Below are positions 1-8,697 of a stretch of DNA of 64,000 nt, in pieces; the stretch's first letter is position 1; each line of letters opens with the position of its first letter. The notes beneath the pieces are model-generated. The model made no database searches and was not told the origin of the DNA. It saw nothing but the letters and a program-made list of their open reading frames with translations. Position numbers and translations under genes: made by a program. The stretch lies in contig JAKIUK010000005.1 in assembly GCA_021647585.1 (NCBI GenBank), forward strand, positions 24,555-88,554, in the 5' to 3' direction. The stretch comes from Methylococcaceae bacterium (lineage in GTDB: Bacteria > Pseudomonadota > Gammaproteobacteria > Methylococcales > Methylomonadaceae).

Positions 1-2250
1 TGCGACCAGATGAAAACGATCTAGCTCATTCATTACCACCATATTAAAAGGAGTAGTTGTGGTACCCTCTTCTTTGTAGCCCCGTACATGTAGATTTTTG
101 TGATTATTACGCCGGTAGCACAAGCGGTGTATCAACCAGGGATAGCCATGGTAAGCAAATATAATGGGTTTGTCGGTAGTAAAAATATCGTCAAAATCAC
201 GATCACTGAGCCCGTGGGGATGTTCTTCAGCAGGTTGCAAAGTCATCAGATCAACTATATTCACAACCCGAATCTTAAGCTCTGGTGTTTTGTTACGTAG
301 AATATCGACAGCTGCTAGTGTCTCCAGGGTGGGAACATCACCAGCACAGGCCATCACTACATCCGGATCGCCTCCCTCATCATTACTTGCCCATTCCCAT
401 ATACCGATACCTCTAGAGCAGTGTTTAATGGCTGCATCCATGTTCAACCATTGGTGTTCTGGCTGTTTACCGGCAACGATAACATTAATATAATTTCGGC
501 TTCTCAATACATGATTAGTCACTGAGAGCAAGGTATTGGCATCAGGTGGCAGGTAGACACGGATAACATCGGATTTTTTATTGACAACATGATCTATAAA
601 GCCAGGATCCTGATGGGAGAAACCATTATGATCCTGTCGCCAGACATGGGAGGTCAACAGATAGTTCAAAGAAGCAATCGGTTGGCGCCAGGGAATATCA
701 TCACGGGTTGTTTTAAGCCACTTGGCATGCTGGTTAAACATGGAATCGATGATATGAATAAACGCTTCATAACAGGAAAAAAAACCATGACGACCCGTTA
801 GCAGATAACCTTCCAGCCAGCCTTGGCAGGTATGCTCGGAGAGGATTTCAAGCACACGTCCATCTTGCGATAAATCGGTATCTTCAGGCAGTGTATCAGC
901 CATCCAGGCCCTGGATGTCACATCAAATATGTTAGCCCATCGATTAGAGGCTGTTTCATCAGGACCAACGATACGAAAATTACGCGATTTTTTATTTTCC
1001 TCCATGACATCGCGAAGGAATGCACCCATCACCCGGGTTGCTTCAGCCTTTACTGAGCCTGGCTTAGGTACATCGACAGCATATTCCCTAAAATTCGGCA
1101 TATGCAGTTTTTTTAGCAACAGTCCGCCATTAGCATGTGGATTATCCCCCATCCGGCGTTTACCTTCGGGAGCAAGGTCTTTTAATTCTGCAATTAGTTC
1201 TCCTTCTTCAGTAAATAGCTCTTCTGCCCGGTAACTTTTCATCCAGGTTTCTAATAGCGCCAAATGATCTGGATTTTCTGCCAACTGTGCAAAGGGAACT
1301 TGATGAGATCGCCAGAAACCTTCGGCTTTTTTACCATCGACCTGCTTAGGACCCGTCCACCCCTTAGGTGAACGAAGAATAATCATTGGCCAGCGAGGAC
1401 GATCACCACTAACATCCGTATTTCTTGCCTGCTTCTGATATTGATGAATTTCTGCAATACATTGCTGTAGAGTCGCTGCCATTATTTGATGCATACTTTC
1501 CGGATCATTGCCTTCAACAAAATACGGTTTATACCCATAGCCAATAAACAAGGCTTCTAGTTCTTCATGAGAAATACGGGAAAGTATAGTCGGATTTGCA
1601 ATTTTGTAACCATTCAAATGCAGGATAGGTAATACAGCGCCATCATGGCGAGGATTAAGAAATTTATTTGAATGCCAGGCAGTAGCTAATGGCCCTGTTT
1701 CAGCCTCTCCATCACCAACAACACAAGCAACAATCAAATCGGGGTTATCAAATGCTGCACCATAGGCATGGGAAAGTGAATAGCCCAACTCGCCTCCCTC
1801 GTGGATAGATCCTGGCGTTTCCGGAGCAACATGGCTAGGTATGCCGCCGGGGAAGGAAAATTGTTTGAACAATCGTCGCATTCCTTCTTGGTCCTGAGAA
1901 ATATTAGGATAGTATTCGCTATAAGTGCCTTCTAGCCATGTGTTGGCTACAAGCCCGGGGCCACCGTGACCAGGACCTGCAATATAGATAATATTAAGGT
2001 CCTGTTGCTTGATCAAGCGATTCAAGTGTACATAAATGAAGTTAAGCCCTGGTGTTGTCCCCCAGTGCCCTAACAATCTGGGCTTTACATGCTCCAATGT
2101 CAGAGGTTCCTTGAGCAAAGGATTATCCAGTAAATAAATCTGACCAACGGAAAGATAGTTTGCCGCCCGCCAATAGGCATTTATTTTTTGCAGCTCACTT
2201 TTTTCAAGTAATGGTTTGTCTGGTTCTGTTGCAGATACGGTCTCGTTCAT
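1..2250 (-). CDS. xfp: Phosphoketolase, C-terminus cut by window edge
   Basis: Thiamine-diphosphate enzyme that splits xylulose-5-phosphate and/or fructose-6-phosphate with phosphate to acetyl-phosphate plus a triose or tetrose phosphate, in the cytoplasm. I translated the minus strand: 750 codons remain open to base 1, so about 40 residues are missing from a family length near 790. Motifs seen include GPGHGGPG near residue 85, the ThDP-binding GDGEAETGP, and the C-terminal half with SNRWANIFDVT. The ATG at 2250 has GGAG six bases upstream. It follows ackA by 38 bp on the same strand, so acetyl-phosphate made here can be turned to acetate and ATP by the neighbour. Family assignment is firm; substrate preference cannot be read. 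Confidence 0.95.
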   Translation of the reverse strand, partial: MNETVSATEPDKPLLEKSELQKINAYWRAANYLSVGQIYLLDNPLLKEPLTLEHVKPRLLGHWGTTPGLNFIYVHLNRLIKQQDLNIIYIAGPGHGGPGLVANTWLEGTYSEYYPNISQDQEGMRRLFKQFSFPGGIPSHVAPETPGSIHEGGELGYSLSHAYGAAFDNPDLIVACVVGDGEAETGPLATAWHSNKFLNPRHDGAVLPILHLNGYKIANPTILSRISHEELEALFIGYGYKPYFVEGNDPESMHQIMAATLQQCIAEIHQYQKQARNTDVSGDRPRWPMIILRSPKGWTGPKQVDGKKAEGFWRSHQVPFAQLAENPDHLALLETWMKSYRAEELFTEEGELIAELKDLAPEGKRRMGDNPHANGGLLLKKLHMPNFREYAVDVPKPGSVKAEATRVMGAFLRDVMEENKKSRNFRIVGPDETASNRWANIFDVTSRAWMADTLPEDTDLSQDGRVLEILSEHTCQGWLEGYLLTGRHGFFSCYEAFIHIIDSMFNQHAKWLKTTRDDIPWRQPIASLNYLLTSHVWRQDHNGFSHQDPGFIDHVVNKKSDVIRVYLPPDANTLLSVTNHVLRSRNYINVIVAGKQPEHQWLNMDAAIKHCSRGIGIWEWASNDEGGDPDVVMACAGDVPTLETLAAVDILRNKTPELKIRVVNIVDLMTLQPAEEHPHGLSDRDFDDIFTTDKPIIFAYHGYPWLIHRLCYRRNNHKNLHVRGYKEEGTTTTPFNMVVMNELDRFHLVA

Positions 2251-2288
2251 AACTTTCTCCATGTTAGGGTTTTGTATAAAGTGGTAGC

Positions 2289-3485
2289 TCAAATGCAAGT
2301 CAATGTCTGCCGAGCAATTTCAGTTTCTTCGTTAGTCGGAACAACCAAAATCTTGACTGGACTCTCATTAGTCTGGATTTCTGTTGCTGAATTAATCGTA
2401 ATGTTGTTCTTTTTAGGGTCTATATGAATCCCAAAATGTTCCAGCCCTTGACACACCAGTAGCCTGACAGTCTGGCTATTTTCACCAATACCTGCAGTAA
2501 AAACCAGTCCATCAAGACGACCAAGGATGGCAAAATAGGCTCCGATATATTTTTTAATACGGTAACAATACATCTCGATTGCTAGCTTGGCATGTTTCTC
2601 CCCATGTTCTGCTTGTTGCTGTATTTCCCGCATATCATTTAAGCCACAAATTCCGTAAAGACCAGATTGATGGTTCAACTGGCTATCAATTTCATCAAAA
2701 TCGAGTTCGCTGTTCCTGGCTAGATAAAAAATAATGCCTGGATCAATATCACCACAGCGAGTACCCATCATCAGCCCTTCCAGAGGAGTCATTCCCATTG
2801 AGGTATCGACAGATTGACCGGCCTGAATAGCGGCTGCACTGGCTCCGTTACCAAGGTGTAAGGTAATCAGGTTAAGCTGTGAAACAGATTTATCCAGCAC
2901 TTGAGCAGCACAATTGGCAACATATTGATGCGAAGTACCATGAAAACCATAACGCCTAATTTTATGCTCACCATAAAGCGTGTTTTCCAGCGGATAACGA
3001 TAAGCTTTTTCTGGCATGGTTTGGTGAAATGCAGTGTCAAAAACAGCTACCTGTGGTATTGCAGGAAAAGTTTCTCGACATATATCTATACCTTTGAGAT
3101 TGGCGGGGTTATGTAACGGTGCCAATGGAATATTTTTCCGAATGCTGTCTAAAACGGATCCAGTAATCAATACAGGTTGGTTAAACTGATCCCCCCCATG
3201 AACAACGCGATGCCCTATGGCAGTCAGGTCTGTTGAGGCATTGATAACACCACTGTTTTGGAGCATGTCGATAAGTAATTTAAATGCATCTGTAGTATCC
3301 TTGATATAACTAAACTGATCAATTTTATTAACAATTTCTTTTCCTCTATATAAGGTATAACTAAACTTGCTCTGCTTTACCCCTATACGGTCTATCATGC
3401 CACTAATAACTGGAGAAAGACCCAGTGTATTCAGTAGCTGAAATTTTAGCGATGAACTTCCTGAGTTAATAACGAGAATTTTCAT
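2289..3485 (-). CDS. ackA: Acetate kinase
   Basis: Converts acetyl-phosphate and ADP to acetate and ATP in the cytoplasm. The 398 residues match the family length and begin with the phosphate-binding signature MKILVINSGSSSLKF; GHRVVHGG, HLGNGAS and FTAGIGENS are also present. AAGGA lies seven to eight bases before the ATG. It is the first gene of an ackA-xfp pair, the usual phosphoketolase-acetate kinase bypass that recovers ATP from sugar phosphates. A miniature element (3500-3740) ends only 14 bases before the start codon, so the operon's promoter must lie inside or beyond that element. Confidence 0.96.
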   Translation of the reverse strand: MKILVINSGSSSLKFQLLNTLGLSPVISGMIDRIGVKQSKFSYTLYRGKEIVNKIDQFSYIKDTTDAFKLLIDMLQNSGVINASTDLTAIGHRVVHGGDQFNQPVLITGSVLDSIRKNIPLAPLHNPANLKGIDICRETFPAIPQVAVFDTAFHQTMPEKAYRYPLENTLYGEHKIRRYGFHGTSHQYVANCAAQVLDKSVSQLNLITLHLGNGASAAAIQAGQSVDTSMGMTPLEGLMMGTRCGDIDPGIIFYLARNSELDFDEIDSQLNHQSGLYGICGLNDMREIQQQAEHGEKHAKLAIEMYCYRIKKYIGAYFAILGRLDGLVFTAGIGENSQTVRLLVCQGLEHFGIHIDPKKNNITINSATEIQTNESPVKILVVPTNEETEIARQTLTCI

Positions 3486-3499
3486 ACTCTTTCCTTAAA

Positions 3500-3740
3500 C
3501 CTAGAAAAATCAGTTGATCGCTAGGTTTGTACGCAACTTGTTGTATATTAATTGTATTCAAAGCTTTTACCAGTCACCCATTTGGTGAGATGAAACCGCT
3601 TCACGATTTTGTGAAGAAATCTGAACGAAAAACCCTGCAGAATAGCGCTTGATAAGGACTATGGCCATTACCTACGCGCTATTTTTTGTCTTTTTCGCCC
3701 AGATTTTCCACAAAATTCGTGCTCAACTGATTTTTCTAGG
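3500..3740. mobile_element. Miniature inverted-repeat element, family A copy 1
   Basis: A 241-bp element. Its ends are inverted copies of CCTAGAAAAATCAGTTG, and it is flanked by the 5-bp direct repeat TTAAA (3495-3499 and 3741-3745). It has no coding capacity. The interior differs from the 162-164 bp copies; only the ends are shared. It fills nearly all of the gap between ackA and the beta-CASP gene and abuts the ackA ribosome binding site. I see nothing else in this 321-bp gap. Confidence 0.88.
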
Positions 3741-3806
3741 TTAAACCTGTAACCTTGTGGAAAACTAATTTTCTGCGCTAAAAAAGACTCACTTAATACA
3801 TTAGGC

Positions 3807-5210
3807 TTAAAACCACTCTTCAAGATTATATTGCTGGTGTAATACCGGAATTTCTATTTGAGTATTTTTTAATTTTTTTGCGAATATGGGCATCACTTCT
3901 TTTTCGCCATGCACTAAAAAAGTAGTTTTTGGGTTACCTGTCTGTTGATGCCAGGCGAGTAGCTCCGATTGATCAGCATGAGCCGAAAAACCGCCAATAG
4001 TATAAGTTTCAGCTTGAACAGGAATTTCTTCGCCGAAGATTTTAACTTTTTCTGCGCCATCAACAATCCGGCGAGCCAAGGTTCCATAAGCAGCAAAACC
4101 GACAAAAACAATAGTGTTTTTTCGATTCCATAGACTATGCTTTAGATGATGTTTGATTCGGCCACCAGTACACATGCCTGAACCAGCGATAATAACCGCA
4201 CCACCAGCAATATTATTAATCGCCATTGAATCGGCCGTTTCCCTGGTAAAGTGTAAGCCTGAAAACATAAATGGATCCTGTCCCGATTTAAATATTTCGC
4301 ATGTTTCCTTATCAAAACACTCGGGATGTCGCTGAAAAATCTCGGTAGCAGAAATGGCCATCGGTGAATCCAGAAAAACAGGAAGATAGGCTGGTAACAG
4401 ACTATTATTTATACCCTCCCGCAAATAATAGAGTAATTCCTGAGCCCGTTCCAAGGCAAAACTTGGAATAATAACATTCCCCCCCTTGGCTACGGTTTTG
4501 TTTACTATAGCGTAGAATTCCTCCAATGTGGGTTTCAGGGTTTTATGCAGGCGGTCACCATAAGTGGTTTCCATAACAACGATATCAACATGGGGAGGTG
4601 TTGCGGGGTCTCTAATAATGGCTCGATGGGTATAACCTAAATCTCCAGAAAATAAAATCTTACGCGTTGTGCTCTTATGCTCAACTTCTAACACAATAGA
4701 AGCTGAACCTAAAATATGACCCGCATCGATAAAAGTGGCCTGAATACCGCCATTAATCTTCAATGGCTGCTTGTATTTTGCTGTGCGGCCAAAAAATCCA
4801 AAGCAGTTGAGTACATCAACTGTATTATAAAGCGGCTCAACCGTGTTTTTTTTGTGCCCATGTCTTGAAGCCTTTTTGGATTTATAGCGCGCCTCATCTT
4901 CCTGCAAATGTGCCGAATCCAGTAATACCAAACGGGCTAATTCACAGGATGCTGCTGTCGAAATAATTTCACCGGTAAATCCGCGTTTAACCAGTAATGG
5001 GATGCGTCCACAATGATCAAGATGAGCATGTGTTAGCAGTAAAAAATCGATACTGGCAGGATCAAAACCAAAGGGTTCGGTGTTTTCTTCATCCATGTCC
5101 CTCCCGCCTTGATAAAGCCCACAGTCGATCAGGATTTTTTTACCATGCGCCTCAAATAGGTGGCATGAGCCTGTCACGTTTTGGTCTGCACCATGAAATT
5201 CTAGTTTCAT
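3807..5210 (-). CDS. Metallo-beta-lactamase/beta-CASP family nuclease
   Basis: Zinc-dependent RNA-processing-type nuclease of the CPSF73/YSH1 group; the bacterial members are probably RNA exo- or endonucleases, and the cellular substrate is unknown. The metal-binding HAHLDHCGR motif lies near residue 60, with GSASIVLE, FSGDLG and METTYGDR further on. The beta-CASP region (FLDSPMA, then SGMCTGGRI) and the C-terminal metal ligands (GGFSAHAD, then VHGE) complete the fold. Length 467 is normal. AAGGAG sits eight bases before the ATG. It is separated from ackA by a miniature element. In some bacteria such genes sit beside acetate-metabolism genes, but a functional link is only a guess. Confidence 0.9.
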   Translation of the reverse strand: MKLEFHGADQNVTGSCHLFEAHGKKILIDCGLYQGGRDMDEENTEPFGFDPASIDFLLLTHAHLDHCGRIPLLVKRGFTGEIISTAASCELARLVLLDSAHLQEDEARYKSKKASRHGHKKNTVEPLYNTVDVLNCFGFFGRTAKYKQPLKINGGIQATFIDAGHILGSASIVLEVEHKSTTRKILFSGDLGYTHRAIIRDPATPPHVDIVVMETTYGDRLHKTLKPTLEEFYAIVNKTVAKGGNVIIPSFALERAQELLYYLREGINNSLLPAYLPVFLDSPMAISATEIFQRHPECFDKETCEIFKSGQDPFMFSGLHFTRETADSMAINNIAGGAVIIAGSGMCTGGRIKHHLKHSLWNRKNTIVFVGFAAYGTLARRIVDGAEKVKIFGEEIPVQAETYTIGGFSAHADQSELLAWHQQTGNPKTTFLVHGEKEVMPIFAKKLKNTQIEIPVLHQQYNLEEWF

Positions 5211-5251
5211 TAGGAACGCTCCTTAGTCAATTTGCTAAGGGAGGTGGAAAC

Positions 5252-5383
5252 AAATAATCATCCAATTTCACTTGCCTTTTATCCCTGCTTAAATGTTCTC
5301 AATCGTCACGTAGAATAACTAGAATCCAGTTGAGAAGATTTAAACAGAAATAAAAATACTGCATAATATTTGGATGATTATTT
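5252..5383. repeat. 14-bp perfect inverted repeat pair
   Basis: AAATAATCATCCAA at 5252-5265 is repeated in inverse orientation at 5370-5383, with 104 bp between. The right arm lies where similarity to an IS30 transposase stops, so this could be a small inserted element or a chance pair. No target duplication was recognised. Confidence 0.35.
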
Positions 5384-5399
5384 ATTACCACTTCCCTGA

Positions 5400-5499
5400 G
5401 CGTATGCATCACACTCTCAACGGCCTCATCAGTTATGTTCTCAAAACTACTTTCTTTGGTAAAGTATTGTCTAACTAATCCATTCGGATTTGAGGAAAT
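5400..5499 (-). pseudogene. IS30-family transposase remnant
   Basis: The minus strand reads NPNGLVRQYFTKESSFENIT followed by DEAVESVMHTL, which resembles the C-terminal part of IS30-family DDE transposases (usual form NGLLRQYFPKGTDF and then a conserved helix). Only about 33 residues remain. There is no start, no N-terminus and no recognisable IS ends. It fills much of the 307-bp gap between the beta-CASP gene and ctaG. The assignment rests on remembered family sequence, so it is moderate. Confidence 0.5.
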
Positions 5500-5517
5500 A
5501 GTTCACGAACTTATGGG

Positions 5518-6429
5518 CTACTGTTCAAGTGCATAATAATGTACTTTTCTTTCTTTAACTTTCATTAAAAAGAACACCACCCCCATTCCAATAAGTCCCA
5601 TCATACCACCCGGTCCCCAAATCATAATACCGCCTAATTGTTGGTCAAGCATAATTTCAATAGCCATACTTCCATCCAGTACATCATAGGCGCTATAAAT
5701 TTGATCTCTTTTCAAGGTAATCATTGCCCCAATAATGGTATTAGGAATAGTGACAAGCCATAAAATAACAATTCGTATAGCAAACGAAAGACGTGCTTTT
5801 TTTTGGCGCGGATCACAAATCAACCACCAGAAGAAAAACCCCGTGAGTATCATCGTAAAATGCATGGTGTTATGTAAGCTCTGATCTGCTAAAGCTTGAT
5901 TATGTAAGTCTGGAATTTGCCAAATAAACAGGACTGCAACAAACAAAATAGGAGCAATCACAGGGTGCCCTAGAAATGCATAAAGCCATTGCACTGGTTT
6001 ATTACGAATAATAGGTGCGATAATTCTGTGCCTGATGAATTTTGGTAACCCTTGTAATAATGGGGCTAACGGCATACTTAAAATAAGCAACAAAGGACCG
6101 AAACCTCGCAGTAACAAATGCTCTATTTGGTGAAAAAAAAGAAAGTGCTCTGATAATGGTTCAAGTGGGGATTGCAAAGCAATCACAAAACACAGCATCC
6201 CTAATAGAAAGGTAATTGTTTGCCCTATGCTAACAGGCCTGCCAGCTTCCCGCCTTTTTGCTCTCCCCCTTAAATAAATAACCAATGTTAGGAACATGGG
6301 TATTGCAACAGCAGGCGTATAAATCCATGCCTGCCAAACAGCTTGATTTGGATGGATGCTACCATGTGCAAGTCCAAGCGCAGGAATCAAACAGAGAGCA
6401 AGTATTATTAGAGATTTAATATGCGACAT
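5518..6429 (-). CDS. ctaG: CtaG/Caa3-type cytochrome c oxidase assembly membrane protein
   Basis: Polytopic inner-membrane protein of the caa3_CtaG family, linked to copper delivery or assembly of haem-copper oxidases (function known mainly from Bacillus). The 303 residues start with a signal-like segment ending LGLAHG and hold about seven membrane segments. Family motifs include SPLEPLSEHFLFFHQIEHLLL and the later HNTMHFTMILTGFFFWW. No clear Shine-Dalgarno was seen before the ATG. No oxidase gene is nearby, so it is an orphan here; uppP follows on the same strand upstream by 47 bp. Confidence 0.85.
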   Translation of the reverse strand: MSHIKSLIILALCLIPALGLAHGSIHPNQAVWQAWIYTPAVAIPMFLTLVIYLRGRAKRREAGRPVSIGQTITFLLGMLCFVIALQSPLEPLSEHFLFFHQIEHLLLRGFGPLLLILSMPLAPLLQGLPKFIRHRIIAPIIRNKPVQWLYAFLGHPVIAPILFVAVLFIWQIPDLHNQALADQSLHNTMHFTMILTGFFFWWLICDPRQKKARLSFAIRIVILWLVTIPNTIIGAMITLKRDQIYSAYDVLDGSMAIEIMLDQQLGGIMIWGPGGMMGLIGMGVVFFLMKVKERKVHYYALEQ

Positions 6430-6476
6430 AATATAGAGGGAGGTTTATAAAATCAATTACTTATCTATAACTTTTT

Positions 6477-7247
6477 CTATGGTATTGCCAAAAACAGCAA
6501 GATAGCACCCAATAGAATTCTATAAATCCCGAAGCCTACAAAGGTAAATTTCTGTAAAAACCGTAAAAATAATTTGATCGTTAAATAGGCGACCACAAAC
6601 GAAGTGATAAAACCAACGCCTAATACCAGTAAATTACTCTCATTAAAATCCTGGTAATGTTTAAATATCTCATAACCCGCTGCGGCTGTCAGTACGGGTA
6701 AGGCCAAAAGAAAAGAAAATTCTGCACTCGCTTTTCTATTCAAACCAACGAGCAGTGCGCCAATTATTGATGCTCCTGCACGACTTGTTCCTGGAACTAA
6801 AGCAAAAATCTGAGCCAACCCTATCCAGAAGGCTTGATTATAAGTGATTGCTTCTACATCTCCCACATGAGCAGAACTTTCTTTGTAAAAATATTCAACC
6901 ATCAAAAACACAATTCCACCCACTATAAACATAGTGCCAACGATAGAAACAGTAAAAAATGCTTTAATTTGATGATGAAATAAAAGACCAACGACTCCAA
7001 TAGGGATAAAAGCCAAAGCCACTTTTAGCCATAGCTGAAAATGATTTAAAGAAAACTTATCCTTATAATTCATAATAACGGCAAGAATGGCTGAAAACTG
7101 AATAATCACTTCAAAAGCCTTATTGTTTTCAGTTTGCTCAACGGATAGCCATTCACTGACAACAATCAAATGGCCCGTGGAAGAAACAGGTAAAAACTCG
7201 GTAATACCTTCAATAATGCCTAAAATGATCGCTTGTAAAATATCCAT
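6477..7247 (-). CDS. uppP: Undecaprenyl-diphosphate phosphatase
   Basis: Recycles undecaprenyl pyrophosphate to the monophosphate lipid carrier used for peptidoglycan and other envelope polymers; an inner-membrane enzyme (BacA family). The two catalytic signatures are present: EGITEFLPVSSTGHLIV near residues 14-30 and LVPGTSRAGASI near 150-162. Length 256 and about eight hydrophobic segments are typical. The gene lies 24 bp downstream of a PepSY-like gene on the same strand and may be cotranscribed with it. Confidence 0.95.
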   Translation of the reverse strand: MDILQAIILGIIEGITEFLPVSSTGHLIVVSEWLSVEQTENNKAFEVIIQFSAILAVIMNYKDKFSLNHFQLWLKVALAFIPIGVVGLLFHHQIKAFFTVSIVGTMFIVGGIVFLMVEYFYKESSAHVGDVEAITYNQAFWIGLAQIFALVPGTSRAGASIIGALLVGLNRKASAEFSFLLALPVLTAAAGYEIFKHYQDFNESNLLVLGVGFITSFVVAYLTIKLFLRFLQKFTFVGFGIYRILLGAILLFLAIP

Positions 7248-7271
7248 GTCACTAGCCTTCCCTTATTCTCA

Positions 7272-7736
7272 TCAATCTCTCTCTTTTACCCAGATTTTTC
7301 CAGTTGGGCTCATGGCTAATTCCCAATCTTCACCATCGCCCTTGACATCAATTTCATATTCAACGCGCCCATCGGGGTGAGATATTTTCTCTGCATCTTT
7401 AATACTGAGTTGTTTAAATGTTTGTTTAAGTGTTTTTATAATAGGTTGGGGTAATTCAGATATTTCAATTTCTTCCTCATGCCCAAAATGTTTGCCTTGT
7501 GGATCAAATAAAGTTTCGTGTTTCTTGCCATTAGTTTTATATTTAACTTCATAAAGCACCATACTAAAATGCAGCTCTTTATCCACTTTGATATTTTTAG
7601 CATCAGGATGTTCTACTTTCATACTTTTGATGACAGCTTCCGGTACTTCAGAAAGTTTTATTTTACCCGCCTGTGCTGAAAAAACTGGTAATACAAGTGT
7701 TGCAATAAATGACGATATTAATAACTTTTTTTTCAT
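7272..7736 (-). CDS. Secreted PepSY-like domain protein
   Basis: Predicted periplasmic protein of 154 residues with a clean signal peptide (lysines, a hydrophobic core, cleavage near FSAQA). Two tandem halves each start with a helix of the form LPxxIIKTLK followed by strands ending in YEI or YEV, which suits the PepSY-like / beta-lactamase-inhibitor-like fold. Function unknown; such domains are thought to bind proteases or ligands. A paralogue lies at 19066-19566. A nested miniature element ends about 103 bp before the start codon. Confidence 0.7.
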   Translation of the reverse strand: MKKKLLISSFIATLVLPVFSAQAGKIKLSEVPEAVIKSMKVEHPDAKNIKVDKELHFSMVLYEVKYKTNGKKHETLFDPQGKHFGHEEEIEISELPQPIIKTLKQTFKQLSIKDAEKISHPDGRVEYEIDVKGDGEDWELAMSPTGKIWVKERD

Positions 7737-7838
7737 AGTTTTTCCTAATGTTTAATTTTAGTTAAGTGTATTTAAAAATGAAGCTAAATAAAATGCTGAT
7801 CATCATGAATATTTCCTGTGATCCCCCCTGCCCTTCAT

Positions 7839-8072
7839 CTTAGAAAAATCAGTTGCCTCATGGTTTCTAGGAGACTGTCCGAGAATAAAAACCGTAGCGA
7901 GGGGAACCCATTTTGAGACAGTTTTTTTGATCATTTAAGGCGAATAGTTGCTCTATTAAACGAAAATGATCAGAAAAACTGGCCAAAGTGGGCTTTTCCG
8001 CAATAGGTTTTCTATTCTCGGACAGCCTCCTAGCACAAGCTATTGAATCCATGTCCAACTGATCTTCCTAGG
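7839..8072. mobile_element. Miniature element, family A copy 2 (interrupted)
   Basis: Ends CTTAGAAAAATCAGTTG (left) and the inverse of CCTAGGAAGATCAGTTG (right) match family A. The flanking 5-mers TTCAT and TTAAT differ at one base, suggesting an older insertion. Removing the nested element at 7871-8029 and one CTAG restores a 71-bp element in which TTCTAGCACAAGC is continuous, as in copies 3 and 4. No coding capacity. It lies in the gap upstream of the PepSY-like gene. Confidence 0.8.
7871..8029. mobile_element. Nested miniature element, family B
   Basis: A 159-bp insertion inside family A copy 2. The ends are inverted copies of GAGRCTGTCCGAGAAT, and it is flanked by the 4-bp duplication CTAG (7867-7870 and 8030-8033). 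The CTAG target and the GAGxCTGTCCGA-type end are reminiscent of IS5-superfamily transposition; this is inference. No coding capacity. Confidence 0.8.
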
Positions 8073-8171
8073 TTAATAATTTCTTCCTTACAATGTTTAG
8101 TGACTACAAAGAATTGTGATTGTGATAACAGCAATACTTTTTTCTACTAAGAGGGCCAGCCCTGCACTAAT

Positions 8172-8194
8172 ATGGCGAGGCTAAACCCTCACTT
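8172..8194. repeat. Single arm of the GAGGCTAAA..CTCACTTCC repeat
   Basis: GCGAGGCTAAACCCTCACTT closely resembles the right arm of the hairpin at 18976-19036. Only one arm is seen here, about 100 bp from family A copy 2. The rest of 8073-8255 shows no gene. Confidence 0.4.
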
Positions 8195-8255
8195 CCCGTT
8201 TATTCGAGACATTTTATGTTTAAGACTGTTTTATCCATCCAGCATAGCCAAACGT

Positions 8256-8560
8256 CTATTGAATATATGCACTTATTAGACAGCGCTTTATAACGGGTCT
8301 GGCTACAAGTACCACACATAACAAGGTCCAGACAGTAATAGCCCCCGTTGATAAATCGAATATCATAGAGACAACCGGTCCTGAAAGATAACCAAACAAT
8401 CCGACCAGGTACGAAGTTATAAATTTATTTTTGATATTTACAATACCTTGACTAGCCAGTGCAGGCAAAATCAAACTGGCAAACACCAGATAAATTCCTA
8501 GCAGATGTACTGAAGCAGTAATGGCTAGTAAGAAGACAAAATAAAATGTACCTTAGGTAC
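8256..8560 (-). pseudogene. Remnant of ABC-3 type metal (Zn/Mn) ABC-transporter permease
   Basis: The minus strand reads LLAITASVHLLGIYLVFASL, then ILPALAS, then GLFGYLSGPVVSMIFDLSTG and a final hydrophobic segment. This is the C-terminal third of ZnuB/MntB-like permeases, which import zinc or manganese with an ATPase and a binding protein. The N-terminal two thirds and a start codon are missing, and a stop lies just upstream of the recognisable part, next to a short repeat (8587-8685). No ATPase or binding-protein gene is adjacent. It is a decayed gene. Confidence 0.7.
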
Positions 8561-8586
8561 ATACGCAAAAATATTTCGACAACTTG

Positions 8587-8685
8587 CTTGCCTTTTGGTC
8601 CGTCTTCATCAGTGTAGCAATGGTTACACAGCCCGCTATGCACCAATTGCTACACCACTGAAGATAAACAAAATCCTGCCCAATA
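8587..8685 (-). repeat. Interspersed 99-bp palindromic repeat, copy 1
   Basis: On the minus strand this reads from TATTGGGCAGGATTTTG to GACGGACCAAAAGGCAAG, around a dyad GTGTAGCAATTGG..CCATTGCTACAC. A second copy, similar over about 95 bp, lies at 52948-53045 between czcB and czcA. Identity judged by eye is roughly three quarters. Confidence 0.7.
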
Positions 8686-8697
8686 TTGAATAATTAT

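Noticed and set aside
8452..8646. 64-codon frame with several cysteines
   Set aside because: It reads a repeat plus the decayed permease in a wrong frame; the correct frame gives the ABC-3 permease sequence.
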